Positions 6,517 through 14,373 of a DNA stretch of 18,039 bases are shown here, in pieces. Positions within the stretch are counted from its first letter, which is position 1; every line of letters begins with the position of its first letter. The notes under the pieces were generated by a model. It had not been told where the DNA came from. It worked only from the letters and a program-made list of their open reading frames with translations, and made no database searches. A program made the position numbers and the translations under genes. The stretch covers positions 1-18,039 of the forward strand of contig SLLJ01000228.1 of the NCBI GenBank assembly GCA_007134165.1. Reading direction: 5' to 3'. This DNA is from Nitriliruptoraceae bacterium. GTDB lineage: Bacteria > Actinomycetota > Nitriliruptoria > Nitriliruptorales > Nitriliruptoraceae.

Positions 6517-8970
6517 GTGGGCAAGCTCGGCATCCACGAGCACACCGTCGAGATCGACGGCAAGTATCTGACCTTCGAAGCCGGCACGCTGGCCGCCCAG
6601 GCCGGCGGGGCGGTGGTCACCAGCCTCGGTGACACCAAGGTTCTGAGCACGACCACCGCGTCGCGCGACCCCAAGGATTTCCTGCCCTTCTTCCCCCTCA
6701 CGATCGAGGTGGAGGAGCGCATGTATGCCACCGGCCGGATCCCCGGCTCCTTCTTCAAGCGTGAGGGCCGGCCCTCCGAGAACGCCATCCTCGTGTGCCG
6801 GCTCACCGACCGGCCACTGCGCCCGACCTTCGCCGAGGGTCTGCGCAACGAGGTCCAGGTCGTCAACACCATCATCCAGACCACCCAGTTCGACCCCTAC
6901 GACGTCGTGGCGATGAACGGCTCGTCGCTGTCGACCATGCTCTCGGGGCTGCCCTTCGCCGGGCCGGTTGCCGCGGTGCGCTACGCGATGCTGCGCGACG
7001 GCTCGTGGGTCGCCTTCCCCTCCTTCGAGGAGCTCGAGGAGGAGGGCGTGTTCAACATGGTCATCTCCGGGCGCGTCGAGGACGACGGCGAGGTGGCGAT
7101 CCTCATGATCGAGGCCGAGGCCACTCCCGACGCCTGGATCAAGGTCGACATGGGCGCGCCCGCACCCACGGAGCAGGTCGTGGGCGAGGCCATCGAGGCC
7201 GTCAAGCCCCTCATCCGCCAGCTGTGCGAGGCGCAGCAGGCCTTCGTCGATGAGGTGGGCATCCGCGACGCTGGTGAGTTCCCGCTGTTCCTCGACTACA
7301 CCGAAGAGGTCTTCGAGCAGGTCTTCGCCGCCGCTGCCGGTCCGGTCGAGGACGTCTACCGCCGCTCGGAGCTCGGCAAGGCCGAGAAGGACGACGCGGT
7401 CGGTCAGATCAAGGCCGACGCCGTCGCCCAGGTCGTCGCCGAAGGTCCCGCCGACCTCGACGAGGAGGCCCGGGCCAAGCAGGCCGCCGAGGCCTTCCGT
7501 GCCACCGAGAAGAAGGTCGTGCGCCGCCTGATCGTCGACGAGGGCTTCCGGGTCGACGGCCGCGGGGTCGCCGACCTGCGGTCGATCTCGGCCGAGGTCC
7601 AGGTGCTGCCGCGCACCCACGGCTCGGCGCTGTTCCAGCGCGGCGAGACCCAGGTGATGTCGGTGCTGTCGCTGGGCACCACCCGGGACGGCCAGCGCCT
7701 CGACACCCTCGATCCGTCCGACGAGAAGCTCTTCCTGCACCATTACAACATGCCGCCCTACGCGACCGGCGAGGCCGGCCGGGTTGGCAGCCCCAAGCGT
7801 CGCGAGATCGGGCACGGTGCGCTCGCCGAGCGCTCCCTCATCCCGGTGCTGCCCGACCAGGACGCCTGGCCGTATGCGATGCGGCTGGTCTCCGACGTGC
7901 TCAGCTCGAACGGCTCGACCTCGATGGGCTCGGTGTGCGCGGCCTCGATGGCACTGATGGACGGCGGGGTCCCGACCCACGCTCCGGTGTCGGGGATCGC
8001 CATGGGCCTGGTGTACGAGAACGACAAGTACACCACGCTCACCGACATCCAGGGGGTGGAGGACTTCTTCGGCGACATGGACTTCAAGGTCGCCGGTCCG
8101 AAGGAGTTCATCACCGCGTTGCAGCTGGACACCAAGCTCGCCGGGATCCCCGCGCAGGTGCTCCAAGACGCCCTGCTGCAGGCCCGTGACGCGCGCCTCG
8201 AGATCCTCGAGGTCATGAACGCGGCCATCGCCGAACCGCGCGACGAGGTCGCCGAAGGGGCACCTCGCGTCGAGGTGGTGCACATCCCCCAGGACAAGAT
8301 CGGGTCGGTCATCGGTCCGCGCGGCGCGATCATCAAGGAGCTGGTGGAGGTCACCGGGGCCCAGATCGACGTCGACGAGGAGGGTGGTCGAGGCGTGGTC
8401 AAGATCTACGCGACCTCGGGCGCACAGGCCCGTGACGCACTCGATCGCATCAACGCCATCGCCAACCCGCAACTGCCCGAGAAGGGCGAGCGCTACAACG
8501 CCACCGTGGTCAAGACCGTGGACTTCGGCGCCTTCGTGTCGCTGACCCCTGGGACCGACGGGCTGCTGCACATCTCGGAGCTCTCCAAGAAGGTCGGTCG
8601 GCGCCTCGACCACGCCGAGGAGGCCGTCGAGGTCGGCGAGAACGTGCTCGTCGAGGTCAAGGACGTGCTCGACGGGGGCCGCAAGTTCAAGCTCGAGTAC
8701 GTCGGTGAGAAGGCCGAGCGCAGCGACGACGAGGGCAGCCGTCCCCGCGGCGAGCGCTCACGTGGCGGTGGCGAGCGTTCCCGTGGGGGCCGGGATCGGG
8801 GCGAGCGTCCGGAGCGCAGCGAGCGTTCCGAGCCCGCCGCGCCCGCCGAGTCCGCCGCGCCCGCCGAGTCCGCCGCGCCCGCCGAGCGCTCCGAGCGCTC
8901 CGAGCGGGGCGGCGCCGGTCGCGAGCGCACCCGCACCCGGGTGCGTAGCCGCTCCCGCGACCGGGAGTGA
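6517..8970 (+). CDS. pnp: Polyribonucleotide nucleotidyltransferase (PNPase)
   Basis: PNPase is a trimeric phosphorolytic 3'-5' exoribonuclease that can also add 3' tails; in actinobacteria it is the likely tailing enzyme. Domains of the 817-aa product: first RNase PH core (about 10-150), an all-helical linker (about 245-335), the catalytic second RNase PH core (about 340-560, with SSNGSTSMGSVCAASMAL at 463-480 and FFGDMDFKVAG at 517-527), a KH domain with the IGPRG loop (599-603), and an S1 domain (about 656-728, FGAFVSLTPGTDGLLHISEL). A tail of about 85 residues (732-817), rich in Arg, Ser, Glu and Gly, carries three AAPAES-type repeats. GTG 6517 is supported by AGGAGG with a 6-nt spacer. 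A GTGA overlap links it to the M16 protease gene. The leader hairpins at 6342-6437 probably control it. Confidence 0.97.
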   Translation: MGKLGIHEHTVEIDGKYLTFEAGTLAAQAGGAVVTSLGDTKVLSTTTASRDPKDFLPFFPLTIEVEERMYATGRIPGSFFKREGRPSENAILVCRLTDRPLRPTFAEGLRNEVQVVNTIIQTTQFDPYDVVAMNGSSLSTMLSGLPFAGPVAAVRYAMLRDGSWVAFPSFEELEEEGVFNMVISGRVEDDGEVAILMIEAEATPDAWIKVDMGAPAPTEQVVGEAIEAVKPLIRQLCEAQQAFVDEVGIRDAGEFPLFLDYTEEVFEQVFAAAAGPVEDVYRRSELGKAEKDDAVGQIKADAVAQVVAEGPADLDEEARAKQAAEAFRATEKKVVRRLIVDEGFRVDGRGVADLRSISAEVQVLPRTHGSALFQRGETQVMSVLSLGTTRDGQRLDTLDPSDEKLFLHHYNMPPYATGEAGRVGSPKRREIGHGALAERSLIPVLPDQDAWPYAMRLVSDVLSSNGSTSMGSVCAASMALMDGGVPTHAPVSGIAMGLVYENDKYTTLTDIQGVEDFFGDMDFKVAGPKEFITALQLDTKLAGIPAQVLQDALLQARDARLEILEVMNAAIAEPRDEVAEGAPRVEVVHIPQDKIGSVIGPRGAIIKELVEVTGAQIDVDEEGGRGVVKIYATSGAQARDALDRINAIANPQLPEKGERYNATVVKTVDFGAFVSLTPGTDGLLHISELSKKVGRRLDHAEEAVEVGENVLVEVKDVLDGGRKFKLEYVGEKAERSDDEGSRPRGERSRGGGERSRGGRDRGERPERSERSEPAAPAESAAPAESAAPAERSERSERGGAGRERTRTRVRSRSRDRE
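8836..8886 (+). repeat. 18-bp tandem repeats encoding AAPAES in PNPase tail
   Basis: Units start at 8836, 8854 and 8872 (the last unit is 15 bp). They are identical at the DNA level and encode AAPAES, AAPAES and AAPAE in the disordered PNPase C terminus (residues 774-790). The DNA identity points to recent slippage or duplication. Confidence 0.85.
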
Positions 8971-10298
8971 CTCATCCGCCGGGCGGTGGATCCCACCGCC
9001 CGGCAACCACGGATCGGACGGCGGTGGACGAGCAGCTCACACGGCTGGCTTCGGGACTCACGGTGGTGTCCGAGCGCGTCCCAGCGGTGCGGTCGGTCAC
9101 GCTCGGCATGTGGGTCGCGGTCGGCTCGCGAGACGAGTCCCCCGAGCAGTCGGGATGCTCGCACTTCCTGGAGCACCTGCTGTTCAAGGGCACCTCGACC
9201 CGTTCCGCGCGGGCCATCGCCGAGGCGCTCGACGCGGTCGGTGGCGAGCTCAACGCCTTCACCTCCAAGGAGGTGACCTGCTTCCACGCGCGGGTGCTCG
9301 ACCAGGATCTGCCGCTGGCCTTCGAGGTACTCGCCGACCTGCTCGTCGATGCGCGCAACGCGCCCGACGACGTCGAGGCCGAACGCCAGGTCGTGCTCTC
9401 CGAGCTCGACATCCACCACGACACGCCCGACGACCTCGTCCACACCGACTTCGCTCGAGCGGTACTGCGTGAACACCCGCTGGCGGCCGAGACCCTCGGA
9501 TCGCTGGCCTCGATCGAGCGGCTCGACCGCGACACCATCGACGCCTACTACCGGGAGCACTACCGGCCGGGCAGCGTGGTGGTCGCGGCGGCCGGGAACC
9601 TCGAGCACGACCGGCTCGTCACGCTCGCCGATCAGCTGCTGGGTGACCTCGGCCGACCGGGCGGTTCGACGCCGCGGCGCCGGCCCCCGCAGCGGTTTGG
9701 GCGCGGCGAGGTCATCGTGCGCTCGCGGCCGACCGAGCAGGCCCATGTGGTGCTCGGGGTCCCCGGTCTCGCGCAGACCCACGACGATCGCTGGGCGCTC
9801 CGGGTGCTCGACACCCTGCTCGGCGGCGGGATGTCCTCCCGGCTGTTCCAGGTGATCCGTGAGGAACACGGGCTGGCCTACGCGACCTACAGCTACGCCT
9901 CCTCCTACACCGACGGCGGGCTGCTCGGGGCGTATGTCGGCACCGCCCCGGGCAAGGTCGACGACGTGTTGGGTCTGCTGCGCCGGGAGCTCGACCGCGT
10001 CGCCGACGACGTCACGGCCGCGGAGGTCGACCGCGCCAGGGGGGCGCTGACCGGCGGATTGGTGCTGTCCTGGGAGGACACCGGCTCCCGGATGGCCCGT
10101 CTCGGCCGTCAGGTGGCCACCGGGATGCCGATCACCGGGATCAACGAGGCGCTCGAACGCGTCGGTGCGGTCAGCCAGGCGGACGTGCGGCGGGTCGCAG
10201 AGCGGCTGCTCTCGCAGCCCCGTGACCTCGCCGTGGTGGGACCGTTCGACCCGGAGGACCACGAGCGCTTCGCGCCGGTCGTCGGACCGGGCGGCTGA
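8967..10298 (+). CDS. M16 family zinc metalloprotease (pitrilysin-like)
   Basis: 443-aa M16B-type peptidase related to mitochondrial processing peptidase beta and Bacillus YmxG; such enzymes form clamshell dimers that degrade short peptides. The zinc motif HFLEH is at 66-70 within GCSHFLEHLLFKGT. The third ligand E146 lies exactly 76 residues after H70, as in catalytically active subunits. The family's second-domain segment GGGMSSRLFQVIREEHGLAYATYSY follows. The chosen GTG 8967 overlaps the pnp stop (GTGA). The in-frame GTG 9024 (VDEQLTRLASGL) is an equally good family start, because the first 19 residues are Gly/Pro/Thr-rich and unconserved. There is no signal peptide, so it is cytoplasmic. 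This is the usual actinobacterial gene after pnp and probably ends the operon: a convergent gene lies 13 bp downstream. Confidence 0.93.
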   Translation: MTHPPGGGSHRPATTDRTAVDEQLTRLASGLTVVSERVPAVRSVTLGMWVAVGSRDESPEQSGCSHFLEHLLFKGTSTRSARAIAEALDAVGGELNAFTSKEVTCFHARVLDQDLPLAFEVLADLLVDARNAPDDVEAERQVVLSELDIHHDTPDDLVHTDFARAVLREHPLAAETLGSLASIERLDRDTIDAYYREHYRPGSVVVAAAGNLEHDRLVTLADQLLGDLGRPGGSTPRRRPPQRFGRGEVIVRSRPTEQAHVVLGVPGLAQTHDDRWALRVLDTLLGGGMSSRLFQVIREEHGLAYATYSYASSYTDGGLLGAYVGTAPGKVDDVLGLLRRELDRVADDVTAAEVDRARGALTGGLVLSWEDTGSRMARLGRQVATGMPITGINEALERVGAVSQADVRRVAERLLSQPRDLAVVGPFDPEDHERFAPVVGPGG

Positions 10299-10311
10299 GC
10301 CCTCACGCTGG

Positions 10312-11979
10312 TCATCGGGCCGGGGGCAGCAGCTTGCCCGGGTTGAGGATGCCGTCGGGATCCAGCGCCGTCTTCACCGCCCGCAGTGCGGCCAGTCCGA
10401 CCTCGCCCACCTCGTCGTGCATCCAGGGACGGTGGTCGAGCCCGACGGCATGGTGGTGGGTGATGGTCCCGCCGGCGGCCACGATCGCATCGCCGGTGGC
10501 CCGCTTGACCGCCTGCCACTGTTCGAGCTCACGTCCGGTGTCCTGCCGGGCGAGCCAGGTCAGGTACAGCGACGCGCCGCTCGGGTAGAGGTGCGAGACG
10601 TGGGTCAGTAGCAGCGGCGGAGTGCCCCGCTCGCGCAGGGTCGTGCGCACCGCAGTGCGCACCGCCTGGTAGAGCCCGCCCAGCCGTGACCAGCTCGTCG
10701 CGGTCTCCAGGGTGTCGACCAGGACGCCGCGGTCGAGCAGTTCGTCGCGCAGGTAGGGGCCGTCGAACCGGCCCGCAGCCCAGGCGCGGCCCGCCGGGGC
10801 GCCGATGGGCACGGTGCGCCGGCTGGCCAGGGTCTTCTCGGTCAGCCGACGCCGTCGACGCACCTGCTCGCGGCTGCCCTCCCAGCCGAGGATGAGCAGG
10901 CAGGGGGTGCCAAGCCCGCGGACCCGCAGGTAGCGCTGGAGTGCGGTGCCCTGCCATCCGCTGGCCTGCGCCAGCATCGCTCGCGTTTCGTCCTCGTCGG
11001 ACAGCCGGATGACGTCGGCGGTGGCGCCCGCCTGCGTCAGGGCGCGCAGTGTGGCCGCGCCGCTCGCGAACGAGGGGGCGACGTGGGCGGTGAACTGCTC
11101 GAGCTGCGGAGCGGGGCGCACCCGCACCGTCACCTCGGTGAGTACCCCCAGGATCCCTTCGCTGCCGAGCAGCAGTGCGCGAAGGTCGGGACCGGCGGCG
11201 CTGCGCGCACCATGCTCGACGCGCAGTTCCCCGATCGGGGTGGCGCAGCGCAGCCCCGCGACCAGCTCGTCGATGCGGCCGTAGCCGGAGGATGCCTGTC
11301 CCGAGGAGCGTGTGGCCACCGCTCCACCCAGGGACAGGTAGGCGTAGCTCTGGGGGAAGTGACCGAGGGTGAACCCGCGCTCGCGCAAGGCCGCCTCCGC
11401 GGCGGGTCCGCGCACCCCGGCGCCGAAGGTGGCCAGCCCCGCGGTCTCGTCGAGGTCGATCAGCGCATCCAGCCGGCCGAGGTCGAGGGTGACGAGCGCG
11501 GCGAATCCTCCCCGCTCGGGTTCGACGCCTCCCACCACCGAGGTGCCGCCCCCGAAGGGCACGACCGCCAGGCGGTGTTCGGCGCAGCGTTCGAGCACCC
11601 GTGCCACCTCGCCGTGGTCGTGCGGGCTGACCACCACGTCCGGGGCGGCCAGCGCATCACCCCGCCGTCGTCGCAGCAGATCGGGCGTGGAGCGCCCTCC
11701 GGCATGCTCGACTCGGGTGCGGTGGTCGTCACGCACGTGGTCGGCCCCCACCACCTCCACCAGCGCGCGACGTTGCGTCGGCGTGAGGGCGCTTGGCCGG
11801 ACCCGGACTTCGGCGAGGCCCACTGGACGGTGGTCGCCGTTCAGCGGGCCGAGCTCGCGCTCGAGCAGCGCCCGGGCGGCAGGCGGCAGGCCGTGCCGAC
11901 GGGCGGGATCGCCCCAGCCGTGCCACACCATCGGCTCGGACGGGGGTGTCAGCTGGGTGGAGCGTGCGCCGGCGGGCAT
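10312..11979 (-). CDS. FAD-binding oxidase, alkyldihydroxyacetonephosphate-synthase type
   Basis: 555-aa flavoprotein of the vanillyl-alcohol-oxidase/FAD_binding_4 superfamily, close to alkyl-DHAP synthase, which swaps the acyl chain of acyl-DHAP for a fatty alcohol to make the first ether lipid intermediate. Visible motifs: FAD-binding PFGGGTSVVGG (141-151), HFPQSY (207-212) followed by LGGAVATRSSGQ, GSEGILGV (272-279), THVSHLYPSGASLY (459-472), where AGPS has its catalytic-region Tyr motif, the HHHAVG triple histidine (508-513), and a C-terminal NPGKL. ATG 11979 is taken as the start; ATG 11931 (MVWHGWGDPARR) is an alternative nearer to conserved sequence, and neither has a strong Shine-Dalgarno. 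It is divergent from tetR and glpD across 79 bp, so the regulator probably controls both directions. A D-lactate- or glycolate-oxidase-like activity is possible, but the motif set favours the AGPS branch. Confidence 0.85.
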   Translation of the reverse strand: MPAGARSTQLTPPSEPMVWHGWGDPARRHGLPPAARALLERELGPLNGDHRPVGLAEVRVRPSALTPTQRRALVEVVGADHVRDDHRTRVEHAGGRSTPDLLRRRRGDALAAPDVVVSPHDHGEVARVLERCAEHRLAVVPFGGGTSVVGGVEPERGGFAALVTLDLGRLDALIDLDETAGLATFGAGVRGPAAEAALRERGFTLGHFPQSYAYLSLGGAVATRSSGQASSGYGRIDELVAGLRCATPIGELRVEHGARSAAGPDLRALLLGSEGILGVLTEVTVRVRPAPQLEQFTAHVAPSFASGAATLRALTQAGATADVIRLSDEDETRAMLAQASGWQGTALQRYLRVRGLGTPCLLILGWEGSREQVRRRRRLTEKTLASRRTVPIGAPAGRAWAAGRFDGPYLRDELLDRGVLVDTLETATSWSRLGGLYQAVRTAVRTTLRERGTPPLLLTHVSHLYPSGASLYLTWLARQDTGRELEQWQAVKRATGDAIVAAGGTITHHHAVGLDHRPWMHDEVGEVGLAALRAVKTALDPDGILNPGKLLPPAR

Positions 11980-12058
11980 CGGGCAGGCCTGTCGTGGCGA
12001 GGTGGTATTTCGAACACTCGGACAGCAGATATCGTAGTGTATGAATGGGAGGTGCCGG
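11980..12058. promoter_or_regulatory. Divergent promoter region with candidate TetR operator
   Basis: A 79-bp gap that is noticeably AT-richer than its surroundings (for example the gatatcgtagtgtatgaat stretch). It holds an interrupted inverted repeat: ACACTcgGA at 12014-12022 and TCgtAGTGT at 12032-12040 (seven symmetric pairs, centre at 12027). The symmetry and position between the regulator and a divergent gene fit a TetR autoregulatory operator. Promoter hexamers are not clear. Confidence 0.4.
12048..12053 (+). promoter_or_regulatory. Ribosome-binding site deciding the tetR start
   Basis: GGAGGT sits 5 nt before ATG 12059 and downstream of the competing in-frame ATG 12041, so it favours the shorter protein. 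Confidence 0.65.
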
Positions 12059-12664
12059 ATGCAGCGCTCCAGTCGTGAGGAGGTCCTCGACGCCGTCGTG
12101 GCCAGCGTCGAGGCGATCGGGGTGCGGCGCACCACCATGGCCGAGGTCGCGCGGCGGGCGGGGATGTCGCGTTCGACGCTCTACACCCACTTCTCCGACG
12201 TCACCGAGGCCACCGCCGCGGCGCTGACCCGCGAGCTCGTGACCCTGGTCGCCGAGGTCCTCGCCGAGGCCGAGTCCACCCGGGGGAGCGGCCGCGAACA
12301 ACTGGTCGCCACCGCGATCCGGTTCGCGGCCGTGGTGCCCGACCAGCCCCTGATCGAGCGGATCCTCGAACTCGACGGGGAGCTGCTCGTGCCCTACCTC
12401 GTCCAGCGACTCGGCTCTTCGCAGCGGGCCATCCTCGACACGGTCGCCGACCTCGTCCGGTCGGGCCAGCGCGACGCATCGGTCCGCGAGGGGGACCCGG
12501 CGGTGCTCGCCTTCTCGGTGTTCCTGCTCGTCCAGTCGTTCGTCGTCTCCGCCCGGATCGCCGAGTCCGAGTTCGGCCGTGAGACGGCCCACGCCGAGCT
12601 TGCCCACCTGCTCGACGCGTGCCTGCGTCCGGAGTCGGTGGCGACCAGGGAGGCAGCCAGATGA
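12059..12664 (+). CDS. TetR/AcrR family transcriptional regulator
   Basis: 201-aa repressor-type protein with an N-terminal TetR helix-turn-helix at about residues 25-46 (TTMAEVARRAGMSRSTLYTHFSD) and a helical ligand-binding C-terminal domain of about 150 residues that cannot be assigned a ligand. ATG 12059 is chosen because GGAGGT at 12048-12053 has a 5-nt spacer. An ATG at 12041 in the same frame lies upstream of that site and would overlap the candidate operator. The stop overlaps the glpD ATG (ATGA), so regulator and GlpD are cotranscribed. Context suggests control of glpD and the divergent FAD enzyme, possibly in response to a lipid or glycerol-phosphate compound; that is inference. Confidence 0.93.
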   Translation: MQRSSREEVLDAVVASVEAIGVRRTTMAEVARRAGMSRSTLYTHFSDVTEATAAALTRELVTLVAEVLAEAESTRGSGREQLVATAIRFAAVVPDQPLIERILELDGELLVPYLVQRLGSSQRAILDTVADLVRSGQRDASVREGDPAVLAFSVFLLVQSFVVSARIAESEFGRETAHAELAHLLDACLRPESVATREAAR

Positions 12665-14232
12665 CGGCTGGACCCACGCTCCCGTCCACGGTCACCTCGG
12701 GCCGCAAGGCCTCCTCCCTGGACCGCGCCCGGCGGCAGCGGGAACTCGAGGACCTCGCCGGGGGCCGCGAGGTCGACCTCGCGGTCATCGGGGGCGGCAT
12801 CACCGGCGCCTACGTCGCTCTTGACGCCGCCACCCGGGGGTTCTCGGTGGCGCTGCTCGAGCGGTACGACCTGGCCCACGGCACCAGCCGGTGGTCCTCG
12901 AAGCTGGTCCACGGCGGCCTGCGCTACCTGGCGCACGGCGAGTTCGGCCTCGCCTACGAGAGCGCGGTGGAGCGCGGCATCCTGATGGAGCGCACGGCCC
13001 CGCACCTGACCCGTGCCCTGGCGATGCTGGTGCCGGTGGGTGCCCCGATGGGCTGGGGGCAGGCGGCGCTCACGAGCCTGGGCTTCGTCCTGGCCGACGG
13101 GCTGCGGGCCTCGGCGGGAACCCGCCGTCAAACCCTGCCCCACCCGGGCTGGATCAGCGCGCAGGAGGCCCGGCTGCTGGTCCCGGCGCTGCACGGCGCC
13201 CGGGTCCGGGGAGCCGTGCGAACCTGGGACGGGCAGCTGCTCGACGACGCGCGGCTGGTCATCACGGTCGCCCGCACCGCCGCCGCCTTCGGTGCCCGCA
13301 TCCTCACCCGGTGCGAGGTGACGGCGATCGACGGACGGGACCTGTACGTGCATGACGGGGTGGATGGCGGGCAACGGCTCATCCGGGCTCGGGCGGTGGT
13401 CAACGCCACCGGCGTGTGGGCCGACCGGCTGCACCCCGAGGTCCGGCTGCGCCCGTCGAAGGGCGCCCACGTGCTGGTGCGTCCCGAGGCGCTCGGCCGG
13501 CCGGCCGCGGCGCTCACGGTCCCGGTGGCCGAGCAGCCCGGGCGGTACGTGTTCGCGTTGCCCCAGGCCGAGGGTCCCGTGCTGCTCGGGCTGACCGACG
13601 ATGCGGTGGACGCCGTCACCGAAGAGCCGACCGTCGACGACGACGAGCAGACGTTCCTGCTCGCGGCGGTCAGCGCGGCCCTGCAGGTCCCGCTGGGCCC
13701 CGAGGACGTGGTGGGCTCGTTCGCGGGTCTGCGTCCGCTGTTGGCCGGCGGCGATGCGCGCACCGCCGACCTGTCGCGCGCGCACGCGGTCATCGAGGGC
13801 CGCGACGGTCTGCTCACGCTGGTCGGGGGCAAGCTGACCACGGCTCGCCGCATGGCCGCCGACGTCGTCGACCGGCTGGTCGGCCGGGAGGGATGGGCGA
13901 GGCGACCCTGCGTCACCGCCGCGCAGCCGCTGGTCGGGGCGCTGCCCCGGGCCCGGCTGGCCGCCCTCGAGGCTCCACGGGGGCTGGTGGCCCGCTACGG
14001 CGCCGAGGCCGTCGAGGTGGCCGCGCGGCTGGCCGTGGAACCGGAGCTGGCCGCCAGGGTCCTCGATGATCGCGGGGAACGGCTCGTCGATCTGGTCTGG
14101 GCGATGGAGCACGAGGGTGCGTTCACGGTGGAGGATCTGCTCGACCGGCGTCTGCGTCTGGGGATCGTTCCCGAGGCTCGCCGCCGGGCCCGGCCCGTTG
14201 CCGAGGCGGTGCTCGCGGCGAGTCCTGGGTGA
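12661..14232 (+). CDS. glpD: Glycerol-3-phosphate dehydrogenase/oxidase (aerobic, FAD-dependent)
   Basis: GlpD oxidises sn-glycerol-3-phosphate to dihydroxyacetone phosphate at the membrane face and feeds electrons to quinone. The 523-aa product starts with about 40 variable residues, then the dinucleotide-binding motif DLAVIGGGITGAYVALDAA (39-57), and the GlpD signature HGTSRWSSKLVHGGLRYL (73-90). NATGVWAD and PSKGAHVLV follow mid-protein, then the GSFAGLRPLL and GGKLTTARRMA segments, and a C-terminal DAO_C-like helical region (VEDLLDRRLRLG). ATG 12661 overlaps the tetR stop and has AGGGAGG 7 nt upstream. Its product DHAP is the backbone of acyl-DHAP, the substrate type of the divergent AGPS-like enzyme, so a shared glycerolipid role is plausible. 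The stop codon lies inside the first unit of a 14-bp tandem repeat. Confidence 0.93.
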   Translation: MTAGPTLPSTVTSGRKASSLDRARRQRELEDLAGGREVDLAVIGGGITGAYVALDAATRGFSVALLERYDLAHGTSRWSSKLVHGGLRYLAHGEFGLAYESAVERGILMERTAPHLTRALAMLVPVGAPMGWGQAALTSLGFVLADGLRASAGTRRQTLPHPGWISAQEARLLVPALHGARVRGAVRTWDGQLLDDARLVITVARTAAAFGARILTRCEVTAIDGRDLYVHDGVDGGQRLIRARAVVNATGVWADRLHPEVRLRPSKGAHVLVRPEALGRPAAALTVPVAEQPGRYVFALPQAEGPVLLGLTDDAVDAVTEEPTVDDDEQTFLLAAVSAALQVPLGPEDVVGSFAGLRPLLAGGDARTADLSRAHAVIEGRDGLLTLVGGKLTTARRMAADVVDRLVGREGWARRPCVTAAQPLVGALPRARLAALEAPRGLVARYGAEAVEVAARLAVEPELAARVLDDRGERLVDLVWAMEHEGAFTVEDLLDRRLRLGIVPEARRRARPVAEAVLAASPG

Positions 14233-14312
14233 ATGGGCCCGGGTGAATGGGCCCGGGTGAGTGGGCCCGGGTGAATGGGCCCGGGTGAATGGGCCCGGGT
14301 GAATGGGCCCGG
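14229..14312. repeat. Six-copy 14-bp tandem repeat (gtgaatgggcccgg)
   Basis: Units begin at 14229, 14243, 14257, 14271, 14285 and 14299. All are identical except unit 3, which has gtgagt instead of gtgaat. Unit 1 contains the glpD TGA, so copy-number change leaves GlpD untouched. Each unit holds the palindromes GGGCCC and CCCGGG, so neighbouring units can fold onto each other as GC hairpins. It looks like a minisatellite (VNTR) that might double as a factor-assisted terminator. Confidence 0.95.
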
Positions 14313-14373
14313 GTGGCCAGCTGTCCAGGGCCCGCCCCGCTAAGGTCGTCGACGATCGCGGGAAGGACGTGGG
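14313..14373 (+). promoter_or_regulatory. dapB upstream region, weak promoter and RBS
   Basis: A TAAGGT at 14341-14346 fits the actinobacterial -10 pattern TANNNT, with no clear -35. A 10-bp palindrome, TCGTCGACGA (14346-14355), follows directly. AAGGA at 14363-14367 is the ribosome-binding site, 6 nt before ATG 14374. Confidence 0.35.

Noticed and set aside
6262..8613. 783-codon minus-strand frame opposite pnp
   Set aside because: Shadow of the PNPase coding frame; the composition is that of reversed codons and there is no separate ribosome-binding site or family motif.
10299..10311. Terminator between the convergent M16 protease and FAD-oxidase genes
   Set aside because: Only 13 bp with no hairpin; termination must occur elsewhere or by Rho.
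10312..14232. Mobile element or genomic island carrying the glycerolipid genes
   Set aside because: No transposase, integrase, flanking direct repeats, tRNA target or shift in base composition could be seen.
14229..14312. CRISPR array
   Set aside because: The 14-bp units are directly adjacent without spacers and there are no cas genes; it is a simple tandem repeat.
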